In this document: piece by piece, positions 1-9,079 of the stretch
Layout: every line of letters starts with the position of its first letter
Position numbering within the stretch: the first letter of the stretch is position 1
DNA from: Polynucleobacter sp. AP-Sving-400A-A2
GTDB taxonomy: Bacteria > Pseudomonadota > Gammaproteobacteria > Burkholderiales > Burkholderiaceae
Length of the DNA: 64,000 nucleotides
Direction: 5' to 3'
Assembly (NCBI RefSeq): GCF_018688155.1
Contig: NZ_CP061312.1
Span: forward strand, 1,612,001-1,676,000
The notes under the pieces: model-generated
Seen by the model: the letters and a program-made list of their open reading frames with translations, nothing else
What the model was told of the DNA's origin: nothing
Database searches by the model: none
Translations under genes and position numbers: made by a program

Positions 1-1134
1 ATTTCCTTGATTGCTATAGACATCATAATCAATTAACTGAGACTCAAACCACGCCGCACCTGCGCGCCAATCACCTTTCATATCGTATATCCAATAACTA
101 GCCACAATCTGACGCATACGGTTAGAGAGATAACCACTCTGCTGTAACTCGCGCATACCTGCGTCAACTAAAGCAGTGCCCGTGGTGCCCGTGCGCCATT
201 GTTCAAAGCTGGGTGCATACGATGGTTTTACGGGTACACCAGTTAAACCACTGGCGCGATACAACTTCTGGCCATACTTGAAATGAATAAAACGGAAGTA
301 GTCACGCCAAAGTAATTCAAACCAAAGCCAATAGGTCCCATCATTGGCGCCAAAGTGATTTTCATACTCGTTGATTTGCGCTGCGATATCCCGTGCTGAA
401 ATGCAACCTAAAGCCAACCATGCTGAAAACTTGCTGGAATAATCTCTACCAATGAGTTGGTTGCGGGTCTCCTTATAACTATCAGGAAGGCGTCGCTCTA
501 GATATTGACTGAGATGTGCCTGTGCAGCAGTAGCGCCCCCTAAAAAGAAAGAGTGAGCCTCAGATTGGGGAGTACAGGACGATATTGAACTCTGAGGTAA
601 GGCTGCCGGCAACATCGGAATCTGCTGAGGCGCATTGATGGGCTGAGCGAACTTGAGTTGTGCCCGCTCTACATCACGACGAAATGCCGTAAATACATCG
701 GGCATTTTTTCTAAGGAGAATGGAAAGTCTTGTGGATCTAACATGCTCGATTGCCAAAACTCTTCAACATCAACACCCTGCTCTTGCATTATTCTGACTT
801 GTTCAATTTCTTCAGGGGCTTCGATTTGCTCGCAATAGATTGCGATTGCAGCAGTATCTTTGGCTAGTTGCAGTAATACTTCTGCTGACTTGCCAGACAA
901 CTCCAATAGGTCTGACCCTTGAGTTTGAAGCTGAGCCTTTAAATCATCCAAGGATGCCCTTAAAAAAGTCTGCCGATAGCCTCCTTGTCGCTCAAAGCCA
1001 TAAACCTTCTCCTGCTCCTTTGGATCATGTACATAAACCGGCAAGAGCTGGTCCGCTTTTAGGCATGCTTGTACAAATGCAGGATTATCTGCCAAACGCA
1101 AATCATTTCGAAACCAATAAATGATGACTGTCAC
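1..1134 (-). CDS. Cryptochrome DASH (partial, C-terminus beyond window)
   Basis: Blue-light FAD flavoprotein of the photolyase/cryptochrome superfamily. DASH members bind FAD and an antenna pterin and repair or sense UV lesions in single-stranded DNA. The minus strand reads 378 uninterrupted codons from GTG at 1134 and leaves the window at base 1. The N-terminus has the antenna-domain start IIYWFRNDLRLADNPAF. The C-terminal part shows ALVDAGMRELQQSGYLSNRMRQ and FESQLIDYDVYSNQGN, the FAD-cradle motifs; DYDV.SN.GN is typical of DASH. Family length is about 430-500 residues, so perhaps 50-100 are missing. The GTG start overlaps the stop of the upstream DUF2256 gene by four bases (GTGA), implying translational coupling. 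DASH subtype is inferred from these motifs. Confidence 0.88.
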   Translation of the reverse strand, partial: MTVIIYWFRNDLRLADNPAFVQACLKADQLLPVYVHDPKEQEKVYGFERQGGYRQTFLRASLDDLKAQLQTQGSDLLELSGKSAEVLLQLAKDTAAIAIYCEQIEAPEEIEQVRIMQEQGVDVEEFWQSSMLDPQDFPFSLEKMPDVFTAFRRDVERAQLKFAQPINAPQQIPMLPAALPQSSISSCTPQSEAHSFFLGGATAAQAHLSQYLERRLPDSYKETRNQLIGRDYSSKFSAWLALGCISARDIAAQINEYENHFGANDGTYWLWFELLWRDYFRFIHFKYGQKLYRASGLTGVPVKPSYAPSFEQWRTGTTGTALVDAGMRELQQSGYLSNRMRQIVASYWIYDMKGDWRAGAAWFESQLIDYDVYSNQGN

Positions 1135-1331
1135 TGATTCTTTCTACTAGTGCTAGCTGCGGTATTTGTAGTTGATTTTTTAGAGCGGCAAGCATCAGAG
1201 CAATACTTCACCTCATCCCAATTTTTAGCCCATGACTTACGCCAAGTCATTTCTTTGCCGCAGACCACACAAGTCTTACTAGGCAGAAATGATTTGTTTC
1301 CTTTAAAACCCAATTTTTCAGCTCGAGCCAT
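1131..1331 (-). CDS. DUF2256 small zinc-finger-like protein
   Basis: A 66-residue basic protein with the DUF2256 signature: CVVCGKEMTWRKSWAKNWDE followed by VKYCSDACR. The four cysteines (CxxC and CxxxC) suggest one structural zinc. DUF2256 genes are commonly found beside or fused to cryptochrome/photolyase genes, and here the stop overlaps the cryptochrome GTG start by four bases. A nucleic-acid-binding or accessory role in light-dependent repair is inferred from this pairing; no biochemical function is established. Confidence 0.85.
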   Translation of the reverse strand: MARAEKLGFKGNKSFLPSKTCVVCGKEMTWRKSWAKNWDEVKYCSDACRSKKSTTNTAASTSRKNQ

Positions 1332-1397
1332 ACTTACCTATTCAAAAACGAATAGACTATTCAACTCATTCAAAATCCAAGAAAAGACTAGATCGAA

Positions 1398-2300
1398 TTG
1401 AAAGCCTTTTATACCGACCACTATGTTTTACCACTTCCGCCGGGACACCGCTTTCCGATGGAAAAGTACAGCCAGCTGCGTGATTTAGTGAGTAAGCTAG
1501 GAGGGTTAGATCTGGTAGAGGCTCCCGCCGTCTCTGATACTCAGATTCTGTATGCGCATGATCCCAGCTATCTCATCAAAATCCTCTCAGGTAATTTAAG
1601 CCCTAAGGAGCAGCAAGACATTGGCTTTCCTTGGAGCGAGCTCATGGTGGAGCGCTCACGTCGCTCTGCTGGTGCCACCCTTGCCGCTGCGAAGGTGGCA
1701 CTCAATGAGGGCTTAGCAGCCAATCTCGCTGGCGGTACGCATCATGCTTACCGCAATAAAGGGAGTGGATTTTGCGTCTTTAATGACTCTGCGATTGCCG
1801 CTCGAGCACTTCAGAAAGAAATCAATCCGCACCTGAAGGTTGCGATCATCGATTTGGATGTTCATCAGGGTAATGGTACCGCTTCCATTTTAGAAAATGA
1901 TGCTTCTATATTTACCTTATCAATCCACGGAGAGAATAACTTCCCCTTTACAAAAGAGCATAGCGATCTTGATGTTAGCCTCCCAGACAAAACGGGAGAT
2001 GCGGCCTATTTAGCAGCGCTTCATCAAAGCCTAGAAATAGTAGATACACGCTTTAAGCCCAACTGCATTATTTACTTAGCTGGGGCCGACCCCCATGAGG
2101 GAGATCGCTTAGGCAAGCTCAGCCTGACTCAAACAGGAATGCGGCAGCGAGATGAAGCTGTATTTCAGTATGGCTTAGATCGCCAGATTCCAATTGCTTT
2201 TAGTATGGCAGGCGGATATGGGAAAGAAATTCAGTCGACTGTAGACATTCATTTTCAGACCATTCAAACTGCACTTCATTTTCAACAGCAATACAGTTGA
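1398..2300 (+). CDS. Histone deacetylase-family (AcuC/APAH-like) deacylase
   Basis: Zinc-dependent amidohydrolase of the HDAC/acetoin-utilization superfamily, 300 residues. Visible motifs are the tandem histidines in GGTHHAYRNKGSGFCVFND (H115, H116), metal ligands in DLDVHQGNG (D154, H156), the third ligand in LAGADPHEGD (D231) and the catalytic tyrosine in MAGGYG (Y274). TTG at 1398 is the likely start because the conserved N-terminal segment (FYTDHYVLPLPPGHRFP) begins at once and the next Met would remove it. Substrates of bacterial members are acetylated polyamines, proteins or small amides; which applies here cannot be told. It is divergent from the cryptochrome pair. Confidence 0.9.
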   Translation: MKAFYTDHYVLPLPPGHRFPMEKYSQLRDLVSKLGGLDLVEAPAVSDTQILYAHDPSYLIKILSGNLSPKEQQDIGFPWSELMVERSRRSAGATLAAAKVALNEGLAANLAGGTHHAYRNKGSGFCVFNDSAIAARALQKEINPHLKVAIIDLDVHQGNGTASILENDASIFTLSIHGENNFPFTKEHSDLDVSLPDKTGDAAYLAALHQSLEIVDTRFKPNCIIYLAGADPHEGDRLGKLSLTQTGMRQRDEAVFQYGLDRQIPIAFSMAGGYGKEIQSTVDIHFQTIQTALHFQQQYS

Positions 2301-2371
2301 CTGACCCTCTTTGAGGAGATGCACGCCCGTGGGGATATTTACGAGCCTAGAGAATCAATGCTCGATATTGA

Positions 2372-2656
2372 TCAATGACTCTCAGAACTATTTTTTCTAC
2401 TTGCCAAGTATTGAACGCCATTATTTCCATAGCACTCAGTGTGAACTTGATTTTCCAATAGATGGAACAGTTCGCCAGAAATATAAGATGTCCTCACACC
2501 ATCAACCACTAAATCAATTTGCCCAGAAACCACTAAGGCCTTGACCTCGAAGGGATGTGTATGGGTATCCAGAAACCCATCCGCCTCTCGCTCCACTAGG
2601 GTTGGCTCCGGAAAGCCATCCAAGACTAGCATGTTTAGAAATTGCTCTTTAGTCAC
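2372..2656 (-). CDS. Small single-domain cupin
   Basis: A 94-residue cupin. The metal-site motif THTHPFE (H32, H34, E37) is followed by GQIDLVVDG and a second-motif histidine near residue 72. Single-domain cupins of this size bind a metal and serve as small enzymes or sensors; no substrate can be assigned. It lies convergent to the HDAC-like gene and downstream of the HMG-CoA-lyase-like gene on the same strand, about 105 bp away, so it may be the last gene of that run. Confidence 0.75.
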   Translation of the reverse strand: MTKEQFLNMLVLDGFPEPTLVEREADGFLDTHTHPFEVKALVVSGQIDLVVDGVRTSYISGELFHLLENQVHTECYGNNGVQYLASRKNSSESH

Positions 2657-2761
2657 CTGAGGTAGCTCATCTCGTTAGTAGTTTTTAATACCCAGTAACC
2701 TACATGATCGATCATCTAATCCAAGTCTCTATCTATCAGCTTCAATTGACATAAAAACGAA

Positions 2762-3688
2762 TCAAGGTAATTCATCGATAAAAGCCGGGGCCGGATGTAA
2801 ATCACAGGTACTACCAGCCTTAGCAACCTGTCCAGGAACGGGATGTCCCACAATCAAGGGAAGCTCACGAGCCAGACCTATTAGTTTAGAGATATTGATG
2901 CCTGTATCGTAACCCATAGCATCGAGCATATGAATAGCATCCTCGCTAGAGATATTGCCGCTAGCGCCTGGTGCGTAAGGACATCCACCTAATCCACCGA
3001 GCGAACCATCAAACCGAGTGATGCCTGACTGCACTGCTGCAAGCACATTTGCTAATCCCATTCCACGTGTGTTGTGAAAATGAAAGGTTAACTGCAAGTT
3101 ACTAAACTTTTTTTGCAAATCCTCTGCCATTTTTGCAACCTGAGCAGGATGTGCCATTCCGGTTGTATCGCAAATAGTGAGGCCACGCACACCAAGATCT
3201 GCAAAGCGCTGAACAAACTCTTCTACTACGCTTTGTGGCACATCCCCTTCCATGGGACAACCAAATGCGGTAGATATGGAAACATTAATAGGGGTTCTGC
3301 TATCTACATACTGGATGACTTCAGCCAATCCGGAAAAACTTTTTTCTCGGCCCATTCGCAAATTAGCTAAGTTATGGGTTTCAGAAGCAGACATCACTAG
3401 ATTGAATTCATCTGCACGAGATTCAAAGGCACGCTCCGCACCACGTAAATTTGGCACTAAGACCGTATATTCAACACCAGGTACACGCGTGATTCTTCCC
3501 ATGACCTCTTCTGCATCACGTAGCATTGGAATAGCTTTAGGCGATGTAAATGAAGTTACTTCAATCTTGGCGAATCCACACTGGCTAAGCTCATCTACCA
3601 GCTTAACCTTGTCATCCGTCGGAATGAAATTGGGCTCAATCTGAAATCCGTCCCTAGTCACAACATCATTGAAATAAATTCTAGTCAT
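2762..3688 (-). CDS. HMG-CoA lyase-family enzyme (possible citramalyl-CoA lyase)
   Basis: A 308-residue TIM-barrel lyase. It carries VTRDGFQ (catalytic Arg), the divalent-metal motif FHFHNTRGMG (H203, H205) and the signature GGLGGCPYAPGASGN with the flexible-loop cysteine C236 and metal-binding N245. Family members cleave 3-hydroxy-3-methylglutaryl-CoA to acetyl-CoA and acetoacetate, or citramalyl-CoA to acetyl-CoA and pyruvate. The gene starts 29 bp after a CaiB-type CoA-transferase, and a LeuCD-like hydratase lies in the same run. That context suggests the citramalyl-CoA reaction, but leucine-pathway HMG-CoA cleavage is not excluded. No acyl-CoA carboxylase genes of leucine degradation are near. 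Confidence 0.9.
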   Translation of the reverse strand: MTRIYFNDVVTRDGFQIEPNFIPTDDKVKLVDELSQCGFAKIEVTSFTSPKAIPMLRDAEEVMGRITRVPGVEYTVLVPNLRGAERAFESRADEFNLVMSASETHNLANLRMGREKSFSGLAEVIQYVDSRTPINVSISTAFGCPMEGDVPQSVVEEFVQRFADLGVRGLTICDTTGMAHPAQVAKMAEDLQKKFSNLQLTFHFHNTRGMGLANVLAAVQSGITRFDGSLGGLGGCPYAPGASGNISSEDAIHMLDAMGYDTGINISKLIGLARELPLIVGHPVPGQVAKAGSTCDLHPAPAFIDELP

Positions 3689-3717
3689 AAGATTGAACCA
3701 TTTGCTTAAATTGCTGG

Positions 3718-4911
3718 TTATTTAGTGAATGCAATGCCACGTTCTTTTAAGGATGCTACCTGAGCCTCGGTTAAACCAAGGCTGCGCAGAATTTCATCGG
3801 TATTTTCTCCAATATTCGGAGCCAAAGTTTTAATGGATCCAGGGGTACGCGAGAGCTTGGGAAGCACGCTTGGAACATCTAATTTAGTCCCATCATGCAT
3901 CTGGATGCTTTCGATATTGCCTCGAGCTTTGTAATGCGGATCGCTAGCAATATCAGCCACGGTATATATTTTGCCAGCAGGAACGGCCACCGTATCGAGC
4001 AACTCTAAAGCTTGATCAGTCGTCATTGTTTGCGCCCAAACACCAATTGCCTGATCCAATTCTGCAACACGAGCCACTCTGCCATCATTATTTTCAAGCG
4101 CTGGGTCATTCGCTAAATCTGCTCGGCCAATCAAGTTCATCAGACGCTTAAAGATACTATCGCCGTTCCCAGCAACCAGTACATAACCGCCATCGGCACA
4201 AAGGTAGGCATTACTTGGGGCAATACCAGGTAAGGCACTGCCACCCGCCTGTCTAACTTCACCAAAGGCGCTGTATTCAGGCATCAAGCTTTCCATGCAA
4301 TTAAAGACTGCTTCATATAAAGCAATATCAATTACTTGACCTTTACCACTCTGGTGACGCTCTTGAAGTGCTAACAAAATTCCGATCACACCGTGCAGCG
4401 ATGCTAATGTATCGCCAATGCTAATGCCGACACGAACAGGCACCCTTCCTGGCTCAGCAGTTAAATGTCGCAAACCACCCATCGCCTCTGCCACTACACC
4501 AAATCCCGGCTTATCTCGGTAAGGTCCAGTTTGACCATAGCCACTAATTCTCAACACAATCAGTCTAGGGTTGAGTTCTAGCAACCTCTCTGGATCAAGA
4601 CCCCAGCCCTCTAGCGTGCCTGGCCGAAAATTCTCAATCAGGACATCCGCTTCTGCAATTAAGGTACGAACAATTTCCTGAGCTTCAGCTTGCTTTAAAT
4701 CCAATGAAAGAGAGCGCTTGTTGCGCGATTGAACTTGCCACCAAACTGAAGTGCCATCTTTTAGCAAACGCCATTTTCGTAGAGCATCGCCTGTATGCGG
4801 TGGCTCAATCTTAATGACATCGGCACCAAAATCACCCAGCGTTTTAGCGGCAAATGGACCAGCGATTAGCTGGCCCATCTCAATCACTTTTAACTTTGAT
4901 AATGGCTCCAT
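3718..4911 (-). CDS. CaiB/BaiF (class III) CoA-transferase
   Basis: About 397 residues, a full-length class III CoA-transferase that moves CoA between carboxylic acids through an aspartyl-CoA anhydride. Family hallmarks are GQLIAGPFAAKTLGDFGADVIKIEPP at the N-terminus, NKRSLSLDLK, ENFRPGTLEGWGLD and the catalytic Asp in SIGDTLASLHG. An upstream in-frame TTG exists, but the ATG at 4911 has a good ribosome site (GAGGGTAA) and is preferred. Its place next to an HMG-CoA-lyase-like enzyme resembles the citramalate CoA-transferase/citramalyl-CoA lyase pair known from Chloroflexus. The true acid substrate is not visible from sequence. Confidence 0.9.
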   Translation of the reverse strand: MEPLSKLKVIEMGQLIAGPFAAKTLGDFGADVIKIEPPHTGDALRKWRLLKDGTSVWWQVQSRNKRSLSLDLKQAEAQEIVRTLIAEADVLIENFRPGTLEGWGLDPERLLELNPRLIVLRISGYGQTGPYRDKPGFGVVAEAMGGLRHLTAEPGRVPVRVGISIGDTLASLHGVIGILLALQERHQSGKGQVIDIALYEAVFNCMESLMPEYSAFGEVRQAGGSALPGIAPSNAYLCADGGYVLVAGNGDSIFKRLMNLIGRADLANDPALENNDGRVARVAELDQAIGVWAQTMTTDQALELLDTVAVPAGKIYTVADIASDPHYKARGNIESIQMHDGTKLDVPSVLPKLSRTPGSIKTLAPNIGENTDEILRSLGLTEAQVASLKERGIAFTK

Positions 4912-4980
4912 ATTTACCCTCAAATAGGCAGTGTTTTAATAAATTACGCTCTTTTAGCCTGCTTGGAATTGAGCACCAAT

Positions 4981-6282
4981 CTAATTTGCCGGACATCCAT
5001 TAACCACCTGCTTTCCAGCAATGCGATCTTTAATCCAAGCAAGATACATAGGAGCTGAGACACCGGGAGTGGAAAAGTGAGTTTGCTCTCCTGGTAACTG
5101 AATTCTCTGAACATTTGCACCCATTGCGCACATCTGCTTTTGATATAGCTCATGCTCAATTGGGGGAACTGCAGTGTCTTTAGTACCCCAGTAAATAACA
5201 ACTGGTGCAACAGGCTTAACTGGTTTAACACTGCCATCAATTAACGCTTTCACCCAGGCCAAGGAGTTGCTAGCCTGAGGCTTCAATAAAGACTTGTACT
5301 TGTCTCCATAAGCATAATTAAAAGAATCCGCCATCACATGCACGCACTTATTGCTGGCCAATTTATCCACAAACTTGGCACCCTCATTAGTCAGAATGTC
5401 TGTTAACTTGAGATGTGGATATGCGGCTTGAGTACCCCAAAGACCCATTACATAGTGGGCGAATAAAAATATATTCGGGACATTGGCTTGAGTAAATTCA
5501 TTAATCAACTTATTCGCACCAGCCTCATCGGTCGGCGGGTTACGGAGCATGGCAGCTTGATCATCTGGCGCCAAGCCAACAAACCCAAGATATTGAAGAT
5601 TGTCTGCGACAGTTCCTTTAAGGGCCTGGTAGTCGGGCAAACTTGCAGCAGCCAGAATTGCTCCACCACCCTGCGACCAACCATAAGCAATCGCCCTCTT
5701 GCTGCTACCGAGCTCTTTCATTGAGCTTGCTGCTCTTACAGAATTAATAACATCTCTGCCATTGGTCCCCGCAATCGCATATTGATGTTTACCACCACCG
5801 CCCAGCCCCTGATAATCCGTGGCAACAATCACATAGCCTTCTTTGATGAACTGCTCAACATTTGGAATGCCGTAGTCGGTCCACGAGTTACCATCCGCCA
5901 AAAAATATTCATTCAAAGGCGCGGTTGGATCAACTACTTGGGATGGGCCACAATTTTGAGCCGATCCCGTAGTGCCGTGCGCCCAGGCCAAAATAGGCCT
6001 TCCTTCTTTTGGGGCAGCTCCCAGAGGGGCAATAATGACCCCCGTAGTAATAGTCTTGCGCTCAGCTACATCAGATGAAATGTAAGCAATTCTCCATGCT
6101 TGCGCGCCCTTCACTGATGTTTTAATTTTCTCTTGCTTTACGATTTGCCCTAATTTTCCCTCAGGGGTCATTTTTGTGACAGCTTCATAAAAGAGAGGAA
6201 GTGGTGGAGCTGCTTGAACGCACAAGGGAGTTAAGCCAATCAAAAATAGGGCTGATAAAAATACCTTAAATACATTTTTCAT
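4981..6282 (-). CDS. Secreted lipase-like alpha/beta hydrolase
   Basis: A 433-residue exported hydrolase. Residues 1-24 form a signal peptide (KNVFKVFLSALFLIGLTPL, cleavage after VQA). The body resembles the secretory-lipase family: AWAHGTTGS (oxyanion region), nucleophile elbow GWSQGGG (S203), an Asp in YWGTKDTAVPP and a His in EQTHFSTP. It probably acts in the periplasm or outside on esters. It starts 19 bp after the bicupin stop and ends 69 bp before the CoA-transferase start, so it is likely in the same operon and may release an acid that the downstream enzymes consume. Confidence 0.85.
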   Translation of the reverse strand: MKNVFKVFLSALFLIGLTPLCVQAAPPLPLFYEAVTKMTPEGKLGQIVKQEKIKTSVKGAQAWRIAYISSDVAERKTITTGVIIAPLGAAPKEGRPILAWAHGTTGSAQNCGPSQVVDPTAPLNEYFLADGNSWTDYGIPNVEQFIKEGYVIVATDYQGLGGGGKHQYAIAGTNGRDVINSVRAASSMKELGSSKRAIAYGWSQGGGAILAAASLPDYQALKGTVADNLQYLGFVGLAPDDQAAMLRNPPTDEAGANKLINEFTQANVPNIFLFAHYVMGLWGTQAAYPHLKLTDILTNEGAKFVDKLASNKCVHVMADSFNYAYGDKYKSLLKPQASNSLAWVKALIDGSVKPVKPVAPVVIYWGTKDTAVPPIEHELYQKQMCAMGANVQRIQLPGEQTHFSTPGVSAPMYLAWIKDRIAGKQVVNGCPAN

Positions 6283-6301
6283 AAAAATCCTATAAATACA
6301 A

Positions 6302-6955
6302 TCAATCTAATAAATGCCCAGTCTTGACAAATATAGTGCATCCCTCTTTACTGAAAGGCTGATGCAAGCTCAGATGAGGGCTTCTGATCCATGAGCCAGC
6401 GGGATAGCGCCCATGTTCATCCTCAAACACACCATCTACCACAAAGATTTCTTCGCCACCATAGTGCTTATGTGGATTGAAATAGGTTTGGGGAGCCCAT
6501 CGAACTAAAGTGGAACCATTGCCCTGCCGCATGAGCGGCATCACATGAAGGCCAGGCACCATACCTTGATGCCAAGGGGCTGTTTTTGTATCGATGAGCT
6601 CTCGCTCCACATGCTCAACACCAAGATGTCGTAGTTTTACAAAAAGAGTGCAGCCAGATTGACTATGAGGTGCATGAGAGGATCCAGGGGGATTCATGAT
6701 GTAGGTACCAGCAGGATAATCGCCAGCTTCATCGCTGAAGACCCCATCCAGCACTAAGATCTCTTCACCAAATTCATGAGTGTGCGCTTGAAAATGAGCA
6801 TTAGGTAAATAGCGAACGATCGAAGTTGCCTTTGCAATTTCATCACCAACACGATCCAGCATACGTCTCTCAATACCTGCCTCAGGGCTAGGAACCCAAG
6901 GTAGATCATGATGATTCATGACGACTCTCTTGCTGTAGTCAGAGTTGATATTCAT
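6302..6955 (-). CDS. Bicupin (ChrR-like cupin repeat protein)
   Basis: A 217-residue protein made of two similar cupin halves. The first has AHTHEFGEEILVLDG followed by DEAGDYPAGTYIMNPPGSSH; the second has NPHKHYGGEEIFVVDG and DEHGRYPAGSWIRSPHLSLH. Each half keeps the His/His/Glu/His metal set. This arrangement matches the cupin domain of ChrR anti-sigma factors, but the zinc-binding anti-sigma N-terminal domain is absent, so it is more likely a metal-dependent enzyme (dioxygenase or isomerase). It sits between leuD-like and lipase-like genes. Confidence 0.8.
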   Translation of the reverse strand: MNINSDYSKRVVMNHHDLPWVPSPEAGIERRMLDRVGDEIAKATSIVRYLPNAHFQAHTHEFGEEILVLDGVFSDEAGDYPAGTYIMNPPGSSHAPHSQSGCTLFVKLRHLGVEHVERELIDTKTAPWHQGMVPGLHVMPLMRQGNGSTLVRWAPQTYFNPHKHYGGEEIFVVDGVFEDEHGRYPAGSWIRSPHLSLHQPFSKEGCTIFVKTGHLLD

Positions 6956-7023
6956 TTAATGCATTCAGGTATTTAAAAAGATGTGTAAGCATAGCAAGCA
7001 ATTTAAACAGACACTCAATAAAG

Positions 7024-7665
7024 TCAACTGAGCCTATCCATCGCTTTTCTTGCGACATCTTTTACCCAAGCTTGCTTATTCCAGTGCTTTTGGGCAAAAG
7101 CGTCAATTTCAGTCTTGTACTTTAAGGTAAGACCAATCACATCCAAGCCCTCTAGGAACATACGGCGATGTCTTGCTGACATGACAAATGGGAACTCATG
7201 ATGGATAGTGCGAACTGTGAGGTTCTCAATATCAATATCCAGGCTGATTGGTGCACCTTTATCATCAGCCTCTTTCATTAAAGCTTGCACTTGATCTTCA
7301 GGTAGAACAACCAACAATAAGCCGTTACCCATTGCATTGGAGTAGAAAATCTCTGCAAAGCTAGAAGCAATGACTGCCTTAAATCCAAACTGCTGCATCC
7401 CCCAGACAGCGTGTTCACGACTAGAGCCACAGCCATAGTTTGAGCCTGCGATCAAAACATCAGTTCCTGCATAAGCAGCTTGATTTAAAAAGAAGTTTTG
7501 CTTTGGCTCTCCATGCTCATCAAAGCGCAGGTCATAAAATAAGCCCTGCGCTAAACCAGACTTATCGATACCGCGTAAAAACTGTTTTGGCATGACTTGA
7601 TCAGTATCAAAATTAGCAATACGCAATGCGGCAGCATGACCATGAATTTTGGATAGCTTATGCAT
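7024..7665 (-). CDS. leuD: LeuD-like aconitase small subunit
   Basis: Small (swivelling) subunit of an isopropylmalate-isomerase-type hydro-lyase, 213 residues. It shows NFDTDQVMPKQFL, GSNYGCGSSREHAVWG and MGNGLLLVVLP, all diagnostic for LeuD. The ATG at 7665 is chosen because AAGGAG lies six bases upstream; a longer in-frame extension to 7692 lacks support. It overlaps the LeuC 3' end by eight bases, so the subunits are co-translated. Length is the bacterial biosynthetic type. Context (dehalogenase, CoA-transferase, lyase) makes a catabolic citraconate/citramalate or alkylmalate role plausible, so the symbol denotes family only. Confidence 0.88.
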   Translation of the reverse strand: MHKLSKIHGHAAALRIANFDTDQVMPKQFLRGIDKSGLAQGLFYDLRFDEHGEPKQNFFLNQAAYAGTDVLIAGSNYGCGSSREHAVWGMQQFGFKAVIASSFAEIFYSNAMGNGLLLVVLPEDQVQALMKEADDKGAPISLDIDIENLTVRTIHHEFPFVMSARHRRMFLEGLDVIGLTLKYKTEIDAFAQKHWNKQAWVKDVARKAMDRLS

Positions 7666-9079
7666 TGATAGCTCCTTGTAATTTACGCACATCTGTAATC
7701 TTGCCCGTCACTGCAGCAGCTGCTGCCATCGCAGGACTCATCAAGTGGGTAATTGCACCCCTACCTTGACGACCCTCAAAATTGCGGTTAGTGGTGGAGG
7801 CGCAGCGTGTGCCAGAAGTCAGAACATCGTCATTCATGGCAAGGCACATAGAACAACCGGGCTTACGCCATTCAAAACCAGCGGCAATCAGCTTATCGGC
7901 AATCCCCTCTTTTTCAGCCTGGGCTTTGACGGCGCCAGAGCCCGGCACAACCATCGCTCGAACACCAGGCGCTACTTTGCGATCGCCGATTGCGGCAAGC
8001 ACATTCCGTAAATCTTCAATACGCCCATTGGTGCAAGAACCGATAAACACGTGGTCAATTGGTGTGCCCTCCAATGTTTGACCATTAGATAACTTGGTAT
8101 ATCTCAACGCTTGCTCAAGACTCAACTGATCAATCGGGTCTTGAATAGAATTCTTGGTTGGAATAGCGGCATCAATTGCAATGGCCTGATCCGGACTGGT
8201 TCCCCAAGTTACAAAGGGCGCCATATTACTTGCATCAAATGCATATTCTTTTTCAAACTGCACATCTTTATCTGAATATAAGCTTGCCCAATACTCTAAT
8301 GCACGGTCTTTCATATCGCCCACAATATCAGGACATCTTGCTAAGACGTAATCAATAGCTGTTTTATCTGGTGCAATTAAGGCCCCTCGAGCGCCTGCCT
8401 CCACTGCCATATTGCATAAAGTAAAGCGCGCCTCTGTACTCAAATCTATTAGTGCAGACCCACTGAACTCGACTACATAGCCAATTGCACCCTTAGCACC
8501 AATCTGACTAATGATGTTCAATATCATGTCTTTAGAAGTGGTGCCAACTGGCAATGTGCCATTGATCTGGATGCGCATATTTTTAGCCAAGCGGTATACC
8601 AAAGTTTGGGTAGCCAAAACATGCTCAACTTCGGATGTGCCGATACCAAAACCTAAAGCCCCTAAGGCTCCGTAAGTGGTAGTGTGGCTATCGCCACAAA
8701 TGATCACCATACCCGGACGCACCATGCCATGCTCGGGTGATACGACATGCTCAATACCTTGCAATGGATGATTGGTATCAAACAAAGGAATATTGTGCTT
8801 CACACAATTTTTCTTCAGGTTGAGGGCTTGTAATGAAGAGGCTGGATCAGCAATCTGTCTGGGCATTTCATTATGGGTTGGGATGATGTGACTCACAACA
8901 GAGATGTTTTGCCCCGGCATAAGCACTTCACGGTCTTTTTCATCCAGACCTGAAAATGCTTGTGGACTAGTGTATTCATTCATCAAATGCAAATCACAGA
9001 AGAGTAGTACGTTCTCCTCATCCAACTTCACTACCGTATGAGAGTCCACTAATTTTTGATACAGAGTTTTAGCGCTCAT
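7658..9079 (-). CDS. leuC: LeuC-like aconitase large subunit
   Basis: 473-residue large subunit carrying the [4Fe-4S] cluster: cysteines in GSCTNGR and GCSMCLAMN. VICGDSHTTTYGALGALGFG and TNRNFEGRQGRG are also present. It differs from standard LeuC near the N-terminus: the usual DRHLVHEVTSPQAF is CDLHLMNEYTSPQAF, so the conserved HE before VTSPQAF has become NE, close to the substrate pocket. This and the absence of leuA or leuB suggest a paralogue acting on another hydroxyacid. The ATG overlaps the upstream hydrolase stop by one base (TAATG), so the pair is translationally coupled. Confidence 0.88.
   Translation of the reverse strand: MSAKTLYQKLVDSHTVVKLDEENVLLFCDLHLMNEYTSPQAFSGLDEKDREVLMPGQNISVVSHIIPTHNEMPRQIADPASSLQALNLKKNCVKHNIPLFDTNHPLQGIEHVVSPEHGMVRPGMVIICGDSHTTTYGALGALGFGIGTSEVEHVLATQTLVYRLAKNMRIQINGTLPVGTTSKDMILNIISQIGAKGAIGYVVEFSGSALIDLSTEARFTLCNMAVEAGARGALIAPDKTAIDYVLARCPDIVGDMKDRALEYWASLYSDKDVQFEKEYAFDASNMAPFVTWGTSPDQAIAIDAAIPTKNSIQDPIDQLSLEQALRYTKLSNGQTLEGTPIDHVFIGSCTNGRIEDLRNVLAAIGDRKVAPGVRAMVVPGSGAVKAQAEKEGIADKLIAAGFEWRKPGCSMCLAMNDDVLTSGTRCASTTNRNFEGRQGRGAITHLMSPAMAAAAAVTGKITDVRKLQGAINA

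Noticed and set aside
4944..5240. 98-residue minus-strand frame within the lipase-like gene
   Set aside because: Out-of-frame overlap with an intact hydrolase; no independent support.
7665..7692. N-terminal extension of LeuD
   Set aside because: It extends the protein into the leuC reading region without a ribosome site, whereas AAGGAG precedes the internal ATG at 7665.
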